Under the pieces are notes generated by a model. It made no database searches, was not told the DNA's origin, and saw nothing but the letters and a program-made list of their open reading frames with translations. The translations under genes and the position numbers were made by a program. This document shows positions 17,513 through 25,986 of a stretch of DNA of 64,000 nucleotides, piece by piece. How positions within the stretch are numbered: the stretch's first letter is position 1; every line of letters begins with the position of its first letter. Source of the stretch: Candidatus Aquirickettsiella gammari (GTDB taxonomy: Bacteria > Pseudomonadota > Gammaproteobacteria > Diplorickettsiales > Diplorickettsiaceae); contig NMOS02000008.1 of assembly GCA_002290645.2 (NCBI GenBank), positions 1-64,000 on the forward strand. Reading direction: 5' to 3'.

Positions 17513-17831
17513 CAATGGGGTATAGATATCTGAATTTATTATTTACATTAAATATTTGAATTCACCACTAATTATGTCACTAAATAAATACTGTTTTGGA
17601 AAATAATTGCAACTAATGTCTATCTGATTATTATAACTTGATACTATATATTAGGGTGTCAAAAGGTAGAATCGATATAACTTTAAGAATTTAAAAAAAA
17701 TCTTTCCAATCGACATCAATTGATGCTGCTCTAAATCATACCTTATGGATTTTTTCGACTTAATGTCGTCAAGAAGGTTATTTAAAAAGTGAAGGCGGAT
17801 TGTTCCAAAATTTTCAAAAAATTTTAAAAAC
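17513..17831. other. Gene-free AT-rich stretch between the IS and the MarR cassette
   Basis: I see no ORF with a ribosome site and no RNA gene here. Short protein-like pieces in several frames suggest decayed sequence. The last bases run into the promoter part of the duplicated MarR unit. Confidence 0.5.
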
Positions 17832-18449
17832 AGTGCTTGTAATTTGTACGATGATTTTCTATATTACAGTGATTGGACGATTTTTAGAAAAAACTATTTA
17901 AATTTCCTCTCTCCATTAACCTGTAATAATTTTATGAGCCCATTAGTAAATAAGATTTGGCATTTAGCTAAGAATGAAGAAGAAGCTAAATTAACGGATT
18001 TTGAATTTCAGCTTTGGCGCGTTTTTTATGGATTTACCCGCTGGCAGGAAGGCTGTGAAAAAGTTGCTAATCAAACTGATCTAACAGGAAGTGAACTATC
18101 TATTCTACATATCATTAGAATGAAAGGAAGATCTAAAACTATCAATGAATTATCCCGTTTACTGAATCGAGATGATATCTTTAATGTAAATTACAGCATT
18201 CAAAAGTTGATTAAAAATGGTTTAATCCGAAAGATTTTGAGCGATAAAAATAATAAAAAAGCTTTTTCTTATGAAATTACTGAAGAAGGCATTAAAAATA
18301 CCGATGCCTATACTGCGCTTAGACAAAGTATTTTAATTGAACTTCTTAAGAAGAAAAAAGAATTGGATCTAGAGAAATTTACTGATATGTTGTCAGAACT
18401 TATCGCCATTTATGAAGAAGCAGACCGAACGGTACTGACTTACATGGGA
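17832..18449 (+). repeat. MarR inverted repeat, copy A
   Basis: This stretch is the inverted partner of 22190-22793. Similarity begins at the string AGTGCTTGTAATT about 100 bases upstream of the gene, includes matched promoter DNA (ATGATTTTCTATATTACAGT and CTGTAATAATTTTATGA), and continues through the coding region until about the codon for the final Thr-Tyr. The proteins differ at roughly a dozen of 170 positions. The unit was therefore duplicated with its own promoter, as one edge of a cassette. Confidence 0.9.
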
Positions 18450-18488
18450 GATAAGCCAGAAGTAAGCAAAAAATTAAAAAAGCAATAA
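17934..18488 (+). CDS. MarR-type winged-helix regulator, copy A
   Basis: A 184-residue protein from ATG 17934 (MSPLVNKIWHLAKNEEEAKL); a longer frame to 17844 runs through promoter DNA shared with the second copy. The winged-helix domain (about residues 40-130) has GSELSILHIIRMKGRSKTIN (helices), the recognition helix around NRDDIFNVNYSIQKLIKNGL and the wing ILSDKNNKKAFSYEIT. This is the MarR layout; a C-terminal helical dimerisation arm follows. Copy A has a Lys-rich tail (KPEVSKKLKKQ) that copy B lacks. It probably controls the enclosed oxidase genes or itself through TTACTAGTAA-like sites. Confidence 0.8.
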   Translation: MSPLVNKIWHLAKNEEEAKLTDFEFQLWRVFYGFTRWQEGCEKVANQTDLTGSELSILHIIRMKGRSKTINELSRLLNRDDIFNVNYSIQKLIKNGLIRKILSDKNNKKAFSYEITEEGIKNTDAYTALRQSILIELLKKKKELDLEKFTDMLSELIAIYEEADRTVLTYMGDKPEVSKKLKKQ

Positions 18489-18543
18489 GACTGAAAACAG
18501 TTTTTATTATGTAAAGATATTTTTTCGATTAGTTTTTTTCTTT

Positions 18544-19077
18544 TTAGCTTGCATTAAGATCAAATTCATAACATATTTCATTAAATTCAAACCCATATAT
18601 CTGATTGACTCTTTCTGTCTGACTAAGATATCCCTTCATTAATTTATAGAGAACTAAATCTTTTTTATTTTCCTTAGCAATACAAAAATAAAGTTTTGAA
18701 AACCCTAATTTAGCCGATTTTTTAAATGCCGCTTCAAAAAGTAATTTTTGTAAATTACTAAATTGATATTTATAAGCAACATATATAAATTGAATTTCAG
18801 GATGATTATTTAAGGCCGTATCAATGGTAAAAAAACCTAATAAAAAATTTTCTTGTTCAGCCACAAAACTAACTTTATTTTTTTTACTTAACCAATCTCT
18901 CCACTTATTCACAAAGAAAGAACGGCTTATTTTTTCAAAAATTGCATTGTCTACAAATCCATTTAGTGTCGACTTCCATACAGTATGATGTAACTTAGCA
19001 ATATTCATTGTATCCAGAAGAGTTGCTTTCCGTATGTGGATTGTTTCTTCGTTTAAGCTAAATGCAATATTCAGCAT
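18544..19077 (-). CDS. GNAT-family N-acetyltransferase
   Basis: A 177-residue protein with the GNAT outline: an opening strand (IHIRKATLLDTMNIAKLHHTVW), a central SFVAEQENFLLGFFTID strand pair, and the acetyl-CoA-binding part around IQFIYVAYKYQFSNLQKLLFEAA, where the usual Q/RxxGxG/A loop is poorly kept. The end (LYKLMKGYLSQTERVNQIYGFEF) matches the last GNAT strands. The substrate is unknown and the weak CoA loop leaves doubt about activity. It lies within the MarR-flanked cassette, convergent with copy A. Confidence 0.7.
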   Translation of the reverse strand: MLNIAFSLNEETIHIRKATLLDTMNIAKLHHTVWKSTLNGFVDNAIFEKISRSFFVNKWRDWLSKKNKVSFVAEQENFLLGFFTIDTALNNHPEIQFIYVAYKYQFSNLQKLLFEAAFKKSAKLGFSKLYFCIAKENKKDLVLYKLMKGYLSQTERVNQIYGFEFNEICYEFDLNAS

Positions 19078-19096
19078 AATTTTATTTTTTTATAGT

Positions 19097-19741
19097 TTAA
19101 ATAGAAACAGTCATTTGTTTATTGGTATAATGAGCCATTAAACTTTGTAATTCCTCCTGGGAAACAGGTTTAGTGACGATATCGTTAATACCCGCATTCA
19201 CGCAGTCTTGATACATTTTTTTATCACTATAAGCCGTTAATACAATGATAGGAACATTTTGACCATGCTGTTCTTGACGTCGAATTTCAACCGCAGCATC
19301 AATGCCGCTCATACCTGGCAAGCCGATATCCATCAATATAACATCATAAGTAGTGGTATTAATTTTGTATAATGCTTTTTCAGCACTGCAGACTAATTCA
19401 ACTTCATAGCCCAAATTTTCAAGCATCCTTTTATGCACAATCTGTATAATTGGAGTGTCTTCTACTAATAATACTTTAAAAGGGTAAGTATTAAGGGGTG
19501 TAGTTTTTACTTCGTCAGGAGCGCCTTGAGTAAGACTAACCTCTTCGACTAGCCCAGGCAATCTATCAACAAAACTTAATAAGTCTTGAACATATTTTTT
19601 CAAATCTTGTAAGTAAAGCTTTCGATTGAAAATTAGCACTTCCTTATCCAGTAGCATCACTGTACCCAGAATGGTCGTTAATGATGTACGTAGTTCATGA
19701 TTTAGCTGATTTACAGCATTAGGTAATAAAAGCATTTTCAT
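19097..19741 (-). CDS. Histidine-kinase dimerisation stub fused to a receiver domain
   Basis: A 214-residue protein. Residues 8-65 resemble the H-box dimerisation helix of histidine kinases (LNHELRTSLTTILG, His15), but no ATP-binding domain follows. Residues 88-205 form a full receiver: E94-D95, phosphoacceptor D138 (LMDIGLPGMSG), T169 and K191. It can therefore neither autophosphorylate nor bind DNA in an obvious way, and may act as a phosphorelay intermediate. GGAGA precedes the ATG. It is divergent from the StyA-like gene and shares the operator-rich gap. Confidence 0.85.
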   Translation of the reverse strand: MKMLLLPNAVNQLNHELRTSLTTILGTVMLLDKEVLIFNRKLYLQDLKKYVQDLLSFVDRLPGLVEEVSLTQGAPDEVKTTPLNTYPFKVLLVEDTPIIQIVHKRMLENLGYEVELVCSAEKALYKINTTTYDVILMDIGLPGMSGIDAAVEIRRQEQHGQNVPIIVLTAYSDKKMYQDCVNAGINDIVTKPVSQEELQSLMAHYTNKQMTVSI

Positions 19742-19773
19742 TATAATCTCCTTTATTTTTGTTAATGGTTAAA

Positions 19774-19884
19774 TTACTTAGTAATATACTAGTAATTTAC
19801 TAATATATTACATTAAATTTTACTTGCAAAATAAGGACTTTTTCTTAATTTTAAGTAGTAAATTAGCTATACTTTACTAGTAAA
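19774..19884. promoter_or_regulatory. Cluster of TTACTAGTAA-like palindromes
   Basis: The divergent gap between the receiver gene and the StyA-like gene holds TTACTTAGTAA (19774-19784), TACTAGTA (19787-19794), TTACTAAT (19797-19804) and the perfect palindrome TTTACTAGTAAA (19873-19884). A similar string (TTTATTAGTAAT) lies upstream of MarR copy B near 22793-22805. MarR-family dimers bind 16-20 bp palindromes, so these are the likely operators of the flanking regulators. The link is inference from motif and position. Confidence 0.55.
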
Positions 19885-19953
19885 TTATTAGAATACTGAA
19901 AATTTTGTTAGACTGTAGTAAATAAAAATAACTTATTATTTAGACAAATTTTA

Positions 19954-21147
19954 ATGCGAAATATTTCAATTATCGGCGCAGGACAGGCAGGACTTCAGTT
20001 AGGAATAGGACTTCTGAAATCTGGATATAATGTATCAATCTACACTCGCCAAAAAGCTGAAGAAGTATTAAATGGAAACATTCTATCAAGTCCTAGTATG
20101 TTTCATTCTGCTTTGCAATGTGAGCGTAAGCTAGGCCTTAATTTCTGGGATAAAATCTGTCCCGAAAATAAAACCGTAACCTATACCTTATCTAAAGCAA
20201 CTAAACCAGAAATCACACTCTACTGGCAAGGGAAAACATCTCAATCCTACCAAGCTATTGATCAGAGGCTAAAATTTTCCTATTGGATGGAAGAATTTAC
20301 TCGATTGGGGGGGCAGCTTATTGTTCAAACGGTTGTAATAAAAGACTTAAATTGTATTACCGAGCAGCAAGATTTAACGATAGTTACTGGTGGAAAAGGT
20401 GAAATTAGCCAATTATTTCCAATAGACGAATCACGATCAATTTTCAATAAAGCTCAGCGGGTTCTTTGCTGTTTATACGTCAAAGATGTAGAACCTAGGG
20501 CGGACAGCCAAGGGGTTAGGGCTAATGTTATTCCTGGAGTTGGTGAATATTTCATTACTCCGGGCTTAACTATAACGGGTCCTTGTGAAATGATGTTATT
20601 TGAGGGATTACCAGGAAGCGCTTTTGATTGTTGGAAAGATATATTAAGACCTGATCAACGCTTAACTAAAGCATGTGAGTTGTTGAGAAGATTTGTTCCC
20701 TGGGAAGCAGAATTATGCCAGAAAGTAAAATTAACAGATGAGCAAGCGACTCTTCAAGGAAGTTATACCCCCGTCGTTAAAAAACCAACATTTCGATTAT
20801 CGTATGGAAAGCCTGTATTAGGTCTTGGGGATTCTATTTTATTAAATGATCCCATTGGTGGCCAGGGAGCTAATAATGCTTGTCAATCAGCTACTTTCTT
20901 TCTTAATAAAATTAAAGAACATGAAAGTCGGTTATTTACTGAAGAATGGATGCAAGAAACATTTGAAACCTACTGGAAACAATCCGCTCAATGGGCTACA
21001 AAATGGACTAATTTAATGTTGAAGCCCTCTAAGTCATTTGTATCCTTACTCAGAGCAGCTAGTCATCAACCTAACACTGCAAATTGGCTAGCGAATGGGT
21101 TCGATATACCAAGAAAAATATTGACTGAAATGGATCTAAATGAATAA
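19954..21147 (+). CDS. StyA-like FAD-dependent monooxygenase
   Basis: A 397-residue flavoprotein. The N-terminal dinucleotide fold has GAGQAG (G8, G10, G13). The middle (about residues 140-270) matches the substrate-binding domain of styrene monooxygenase StyA, and the second FAD motif is LGLGDSILLNDPIGGQGANNA near residue 290. StyA-type enzymes epoxidise or hydroxylate aromatic substrates with FADH2 from a separate reductase; none is seen nearby. It is followed 29 bases later by a diiron-type protein, probably in the same transcript. Confidence 0.82.
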   Translation: MRNISIIGAGQAGLQLGIGLLKSGYNVSIYTRQKAEEVLNGNILSSPSMFHSALQCERKLGLNFWDKICPENKTVTYTLSKATKPEITLYWQGKTSQSYQAIDQRLKFSYWMEEFTRLGGQLIVQTVVIKDLNCITEQQDLTIVTGGKGEISQLFPIDESRSIFNKAQRVLCCLYVKDVEPRADSQGVRANVIPGVGEYFITPGLTITGPCEMMLFEGLPGSAFDCWKDILRPDQRLTKACELLRRFVPWEAELCQKVKLTDEQATLQGSYTPVVKKPTFRLSYGKPVLGLGDSILLNDPIGGQGANNACQSATFFLNKIKEHESRLFTEEWMQETFETYWKQSAQWATKWTNLMLKPSKSFVSLLRAASHQPNTANWLANGFDIPRKILTEMDLNE

Positions 21148-21176
21148 TGAAAAAATAAAGAGTAAAAATAAAAACT

Positions 21177-21821
21177 ATGATAATTGCAACTACTTCATCA
21201 ACCTTAGATAATTTATTGGAAAACAATAAAATTTTTGTCAATGAATACACTAATAATAGATTGATGAAACTTATAAAAAGTGATGATATGAAAGAAAAAA
21301 ATCTGAGAAAACGCCTGCTGGATTGTATCCAAGTTTTCTCAGATTATTTTCAAAAAGTAGTGATGTTGCGTTATATTCTTTGTGATAATCATAAGTTCTT
21401 GTCAGTTGCTCAATTACATTTAACTGAAGAATATGGGCATAATATTTCCTTAAAACAGGATCGAGAGCATAGACCATCTGTTTGGGATCCGATATTGGAG
21501 TCAACAAGCTGTTGGTTTGCTTGGAAAATGTTTACCTTAGACGAAGAAGAAAAAACAGTTTTAGTGCATTTGGTTCTTGAGACCAGTGCTCAACTTTTTT
21601 TTACGCGGGCTCATCAGGTAATGGAGCAATATCAAGAAACTGAATATTTTAAGATTCACCGTGATGCAGATGAGCAACATGAACAAATGGGTATTGACCT
21701 TTTAAAAGAACTAACTGTTGAAAAATATCAGCGGCTGCAAAAAATATTATCCCAAGGATGGGCCATTCTTAATACTGCTTGTAATCAAATTGCTTTACTA
21801 ACACAACAGGAATCTTTTTAA
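21177..21821 (+). CDS. Haem-oxygenase-like diiron oxidase (HDO-type)
   Basis: A 214-residue all-helical protein. It shows a full set of possible diiron ligands in the order known for haem-oxygenase-like diiron oxidases (UndA/SznF type): E85 and H88 (TEEYGHN), E135 (VLETSAQ), and H161, D165 and H168 (IHRDADEQHEQMG). Such enzymes oxidise amines, fatty acids or amino acids. The pairing with a StyA-like monooxygenase suggests a two-step oxidation of one small molecule. The fold call is mine from motifs; TenA/PqqC-like relatives without iron are the alternative. Confidence 0.7.
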   Translation: MIIATTSSTLDNLLENNKIFVNEYTNNRLMKLIKSDDMKEKNLRKRLLDCIQVFSDYFQKVVMLRYILCDNHKFLSVAQLHLTEEYGHNISLKQDREHRPSVWDPILESTSCWFAWKMFTLDEEEKTVLVHLVLETSAQLFFTRAHQVMEQYQETEYFKIHRDADEQHEQMGIDLLKELTVEKYQRLQKILSQGWAILNTACNQIALLTQQESF

Positions 21822-22183
21822 GAAAATAGCAGTTTACCTGTTTTAGAGAGGTAAGTTAGCCATTCAAAATGCTTTTCTATTCCCTTTTCTAGTTCTTTGC
21901 GAGGGGAGTAATCAATAGGGTTTCCTCTGCCTAGAAGCAGCCAAGTTATAGAGATGTTAAGTGCGATACAATATTGGCTAATGTAATTTGCTCCAATTTT
22001 ATGTCGGCCAATTTCATGAGAATTGTAGGTGCCTAATTTAAAATTAAATTGCTTTACAAACGATAATCGAGAACGATATCCGCGTGCGATACGCGCTATT
22101 TGTAGTCGAGCTGCAATTTCGTAGGTTTCTTTCTGCATCGATAAAAAATAGTTATTTTTGCTCTGAAACTTTTTATTTGCCAT
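21818..22183 (-). CDS. XRE-like helix-turn-helix protein
   Basis: A 121-residue protein. Residues about 17-80 have the helix-turn-helix of phage-repressor/XRE proteins (ETYEIAARLQIARIARGYRS, NSHEIGRHKIGANYISQYCIALN), followed by ITWLLLGRGNP, the usual ending of this domain. The C-terminal 35 residues are unrecognised. It begins inside the end of MarR copy B; a second start at 22138 is possible. Its stop overlaps that of the diiron protein by four bases. It may regulate the cassette together with the MarR proteins. Confidence 0.75.
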   Translation of the reverse strand: MANKKFQSKNNYFLSMQKETYEIAARLQIARIARGYRSRLSFVKQFNFKLGTYNSHEIGRHKIGANYISQYCIALNISITWLLLGRGNPIDYSPRKELEKGIEKHFEWLTYLSKTGKLLFS

Positions 22184-22694
22184 AGTAAGCTAGCACTGTC
22201 CGATCTGCTTCTTCGTAAATGGCGATAAGTTCTGACAACACATCAGTAAATTTTTCTAGATTCAATTCTTTTTTCTTCTTAAGAAGTTCAATTAAAATAC
22301 TTTGTCTAAGCGCAGTATAGGCATCGGTATTTTTAATGCCTTCTTCAGTAATTTCATAAGAAAAAGCTTTTTTATTATTTTTATCGCTCAAAATCTTTCG
22401 GATTAAACCATTTTTAATCAATTTTTGGATGCTATAATTCACATTAAAATTATCGTCTCGATTCAATAAACGGGTTAATTCGTTGATAGTTTTAGATCTA
22501 TCTTTCATCCGAATGATATGTAGAAGAGATAATTCACTTCCTGTTAGATCAGTTTGATTAGCAACTTTTTCACAGCCTTCCTGCCAGCGGGTAAATCCAT
22601 AAAAAACCCTCCATAGTTGGAATTCAAAATCCGTTAATTTAGTTTCTTCTTCATTTTTTGCTAAATGCCAGGTCTTATTTACTAAATTGTTCAT
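22173..22694 (-). CDS. MarR-type winged-helix regulator, copy B
   Basis: A 173-residue protein about 93% identical to copy A (17934-18488) and encoded on the opposite strand. The two differ at scattered sites and at the C-terminus: copy B ends AYYGK, where the duplicated unit stops and the XRE-like gene begins, while copy A runs on with a Lys-rich tail. Both copies keep the winged helix and look intact, so two regulators with the same DNA specificity are probably made, possibly as heterodimers. Confidence 0.8.
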   Translation of the reverse strand: MNNLVNKTWHLAKNEEETKLTDFEFQLWRVFYGFTRWQEGCEKVANQTDLTGSELSLLHIIRMKDRSKTINELTRLLNRDDNFNVNYSIQKLIKNGLIRKILSDKNNKKAFSYEITEEGIKNTDAYTALRQSILIELLKKKKELNLEKFTDVLSELIAIYEEADRTVLAYYGK

Positions 22695-22793
22695 AAAATT
22701 ATTACAGATTAATTAACACTACTTTAATTAGATTGTCTAAAAAATTAGCTAACTACTGTAATATAGAAAATCATTATGAAAATTACAAGCACT
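22190..22793 (-). repeat. MarR inverted repeat, copy B
   Basis: This is the inverted partner of 17832-18449, with the same promoter-proximal strings. The two arms enclose about 3.7 kb. Recombination between them would invert the enclosed acetyltransferase, receiver, monooxygenase, diiron and XRE genes relative to their surroundings. Confidence 0.9.
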
Positions 22794-22805
22794 TTATTAG
22801 TAATT

Positions 22806-23270
22806 TGTTTAATAAATTAAACTCTAGTGAACAATAATTTATTTATGCTGTATAAATTTTACACCTAGATATTTTAGTTTTTCCTTTGCAAAAGCAACTC
22901 TACCTGAAATGCAGAGTTCTTAATTAGCTAGATAAGATTCAACATTGTTTATGGTTTGATTGCAAATTTGTTGATTCAGGAGAAAGTATCGAAGAAGCTA
23001 TACGTTATAGATAGCATTCACGGCAGACTATTGTAGTGGAGATATTACCATCCATCCTGATGAGATTGAAGAAGCAGGTATACAAACATGATAATCTATC
23101 CGGTAAATTGCGGATTTCCGTAAGTATTGCATAAAAATTAATTGATAATTTTATTAAGCTTTATTAAAAAATAAAATGGTCTTAAATAGTTCCTTTAGAT
23201 AAGGAATAGATAAAAATATAGGCATAGGCTCCAAAGATGGATATGCTCACGTATAGTAATAAACTACTTA
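22806..23270. other. Decayed intergenic stretch with short coding remnants
   Basis: No intact gene is seen. Two short pieces look like gene debris: near 22950-23010 a frame reads WFDCKFVDSGESIEEAIRYR before a stop, recalling HicB-type antitoxins, and near 23037-23091 another reads GDITIHPDEIEEAGIQT. Both are too short to assign. The stretch marks the break between the MarR cassette and the phosphatase gene. Confidence 0.4.
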
Positions 23271-24590
23271 CTATATTCTACAAATAGGCTCTATGGCTTG
23301 TTGAAGCTTTTTCTGAAACTTTTCAAGTCGACATAATTTATCTTTACCCATATTATCGCAACCTGGTATTGATAGCATACCTGCCGGATTTAACCACAAA
23401 TCCATTTTTTGCTTATTTCTCAATTGAACCATCGTTTGATAAAACATTTTTATCGAAATATAATGCTTATGATCATCCATCTTTTGCCATAGCTCAAAAA
23501 CCAATCCTCCACCAGGAGGAGTATTATCAGGTTGCTGTAATAATTGCCAATTTAAACCCAACATCCCAGCTATATTCGCGATATTCACATCATGGCCTAC
23601 CAGAAAAAGAACTCGGTTATGAGCCGATAGCGGTAAAGTACTAAATATCCTTTGTTGTTTCATTTGATGAGTTAATGCACCACCGATTTCCTCTAGCAAG
23701 GGCGTACCTTCATGACGAGATATGTAAAATGTTTTAGCCATAAGATCGAATTGAGCATTATGTAGAGACAACAAAGATTCCCAATTAGCTTCACCCTTTA
23801 AACGATGCCAGGCCACGTCAGGCATCCCTTGTGAATTTTGTAATAAAAATATTTCCGCAAAAGTCGAAGATAGGCTTACCGGACCACGAAGCAAAATTGT
23901 CCCTTTATTATTAATATATATTTTATTTGATAAGAAGGTCGCAAAATCACAGGACTTTTGCATTTTATGCATTTTTTCACAGTAGGGCGACCTATCAAAT
24001 TTTAAAATTTTTGACATTTGCGCTAAGGGGCTAGCATATCGTTTGCTTAATGTTTGCAACGGTGCACCTAAGCGTTCTTCTATTGCGTTCAAAGCTTTCT
24101 CTTTATTCAACTCACAAATACCTGCTTCAACTGGATGAAATAGTGGATCAATTCGTTTTAAATTCTCCTGATGATGAATTTTAAATCTACAATGTGGTGT
24201 CATTCCAGAAAGTAAAGCCCACCCAGATAATATAGTTCGCTGATCAACATCAGTCTGAACATAGACTGTACCATTTGCCGGGCAACCGTGTTCTGCTAAC
24301 AATCCTTTATTACGAAAATAATCTCCATAAAACTCCCCCATTAAAGTCATTAATAGCTTACCTCGAGGTGTTAGATATCCTGGCTTGACGGGCCATTGTG
24401 GCCAGCTAGATGGAGTGATTTCGTTTAACAGCTTAGAGTGTTTGATGGGGGAACGGACACCATGGCGGCTAAGGATCACAACTTGTTGAAGAGTATACTC
24501 GGTACCTTTCGCAACTACTGGAAATACTATGAATCCAGCAATTATAAGTATTTGTGCGAACAAATTTTGGTAATGGTTTATGAATGCCAT
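23271..24590 (-). CDS. Secreted histidine acid phosphatase (AppA/phytase-like)
   Basis: A 439-residue protein with a signal peptide (hydrophobic stretch about residues 11-27, ending near VAKG). The catalytic motif is RHGVRSP at 42-48, with the nucleophile His43. The proton-donor HD lies in LVGHDVNIANIAG near residue 330. Cys residues are spread as in periplasmic AppA-type enzymes, which release phosphate from sugar phosphates and phytate. It lies alone between the MarR cassette and the biosynthetic cluster. Secreted acid phosphatases also act as host-interaction factors in intracellular bacteria; here that is only a possibility. Confidence 0.9.
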   Translation of the reverse strand: MAFINHYQNLFAQILIIAGFIVFPVVAKGTEYTLQQVVILSRHGVRSPIKHSKLLNEITPSSWPQWPVKPGYLTPRGKLLMTLMGEFYGDYFRNKGLLAEHGCPANGTVYVQTDVDQRTILSGWALLSGMTPHCRFKIHHQENLKRIDPLFHPVEAGICELNKEKALNAIEERLGAPLQTLSKRYASPLAQMSKILKFDRSPYCEKMHKMQKSCDFATFLSNKIYINNKGTILLRGPVSLSSTFAEIFLLQNSQGMPDVAWHRLKGEANWESLLSLHNAQFDLMAKTFYISRHEGTPLLEEIGGALTHQMKQQRIFSTLPLSAHNRVLFLVGHDVNIANIAGMLGLNWQLLQQPDNTPPGGGLVFELWQKMDDHKHYISIKMFYQTMVQLRNKQKMDLWLNPAGMLSIPGCDNMGKDKLCRLEKFQKKLQQAIEPICRI

Positions 24591-24746
24591 GGTTTCTACC
24601 CCTATTTATCTTCCCAAGAAGCTTCGTATTGATCTAACATAGAAATAACCAAAGCAAATTTTTTTCTAAAAATTTCAAGAATATCAACACCTTATTGTTG
24701 ATCGGGTGCCTTTCCTAAGATTTTTGTATCTGTAATATGTTGGATC

Positions 24747-25295
24747 TTATCGAATTAATCTAGATAGCGAGTTGATGTAAGTCTCTACAGCACCTAATGA
24801 AGTCAGTCTAATATTATTGAGGTTATAATTATTTAATAAATCTAAAATTTTAGGTTTAGTTTTAAATTTAAATAAAACTATTAATTTAATCAAATGCCAT
24901 TCTATATGAAATTTAGGTCGGTAATTTTTATCAAATTTTATTTTTTTTGGAAGTGTAGATTTTTCACCAAAAAATCTTTTAATAGATCGCAACAAGAATC
25001 TCCATAAGCATAAGGATACTGGAATATCTAAATAAATAACTAAATTTGCATATGAAGCCCGGATTTCTAATGTTTTGAAATGGTTACCATCAATGATCCA
25101 AGATGATGAAGAACATAATTTATGAAGGATTGAAACCATTTTATCTGAACTAACTCTTATCCAATTAGTCCCCCAATATAAATCATCTAGATGATACAAT
25201 GGGACATGGAGAATATTAGCCAATTTTTTTGCAAAAATCGTCTTACCAGATCCAGGAGAACCAATTACTAATATTCTCAGATTATCTATATTCAT
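24747..25295 (-). CDS. Small P-loop kinase (FlaR/adenylate-kinase-like)
   Basis: A 182-residue kinase with Walker A GSPGSGKT at residues 12-19, a LYHLDDLYW substrate segment and WIIDGNHF, the pattern of FlaR/topology-modulation and adenylate-kinase-like proteins. The polyoxin/nikkomycin pathways use a kinase that phosphorylates the nucleoside 2'-OH and a phosphatase that removes it at the end (cryptic phosphorylation). Here a kinase, a 2OG oxygenase and a phosphatase are adjacent, so this protein is the best candidate for that step. Self-resistance by phosphorylation is the alternative. Confidence 0.75.
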   Translation of the reverse strand: MNIDNLRILVIGSPGSGKTIFAKKLANILHVPLYHLDDLYWGTNWIRVSSDKMVSILHKLCSSSSWIIDGNHFKTLEIRASYANLVIYLDIPVSLCLWRFLLRSIKRFFGEKSTLPKKIKFDKNYRPKFHIEWHLIKLIVLFKFKTKPKILDLLNNYNLNNIRLTSLGAVETYINSLSRLIR

Positions 25296-25314
25296 ATTCT
25301 GATTAAAATACTAA

Positions 25315-25971
25315 TTATATTTCTTCAATAATTCTACCAGGAGCTATTGTGCGATCTATTTCATTCCAAAATGCAACTTGAATAACGACACGCTCTTTTT
25401 CGGCAGCTAAAACAGGGCATACTTTGTGCCAAGAAATATCGGATCTTACAAAAGCAACAGATTGAGCTATAGTTGGCAAAAATACTTCAAGAATCTCTTG
25501 AGCATCATTTAAAAAATATAACATCCCTCCCCATGTTCGTTCCCAACTGTCATTCAAGAAAATCATATGCGTTGCACGCACGGAGGGTTTATCAGTATGC
25601 GCAGAAATATAATCATTAAGCTTATAGCGTTTTAAAGTGATTTCCATATAACAATTTACTAAATCTTCATCTAATAAAGAAGATAATGCTTCTCTATATT
25701 GCTTACCCTGAAGTTCAAGAATTAGATTATTCCAATCTATGCTAATATTTGGATTTACTAAAGTTGTTTGTCCTAATTCAACTAATATATTATTAACAAC
25801 GTTATAGATCTTATCACTACCATTTTTTCTTAAGGATCTATAGTTTCCTTCTAAGGGTAATGTTTCTAAAAGTTTTGCTGCATGAATATCAGATAAAATA
25901 CTTTCAATTTTCGTATATTTAAATGGAGTTGAAATTAGTTTTGACGATCTTAATTTTTCAATATCTATCAT
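25315..25971 (-). CDS. 2-oxoglutarate/Fe(II)-dependent oxygenase
   Basis: A 218-residue protein of the prolyl-4-hydroxylase-like fold. The iron triad is H125-x-D127 (ISAHTDKPS) and H182 (DISWHKVCPV), and R194 (RVVIQVAF) is placed to bind 2-oxoglutarate. The TWGGMLYFLND block is typical of this fold. The protein at 34239-34862 is a paralogue with the same layout (WGGYFNLL, CSWHMVTPV). Aminohexuronic-acid nucleoside pathways use two such oxygenases (NikI/PolD and NikM/PolK), one of them for oxidative C-C cleavage, so this pair may play those roles. Confidence 0.85.
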   Translation of the reverse strand: MIDIEKLRSSKLISTPFKYTKIESILSDIHAAKLLETLPLEGNYRSLRKNGSDKIYNVVNNILVELGQTTLVNPNISIDWNNLILELQGKQYREALSSLLDEDLVNCYMEITLKRYKLNDYISAHTDKPSVRATHMIFLNDSWERTWGGMLYFLNDAQEILEVFLPTIAQSVAFVRSDISWHKVCPVLAAEKERVVIQVAFWNEIDRTIAPGRIIEEI

Positions 25972-25986
25972 ATAAAGTCCTTGAAT

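Noticed and set aside
22950-23091. HicB-like or other toxin-antitoxin gene
   Set aside because: Only two pieces of under 25 residues in different frames resemble it, and no start, ribosome site or toxin partner is seen.
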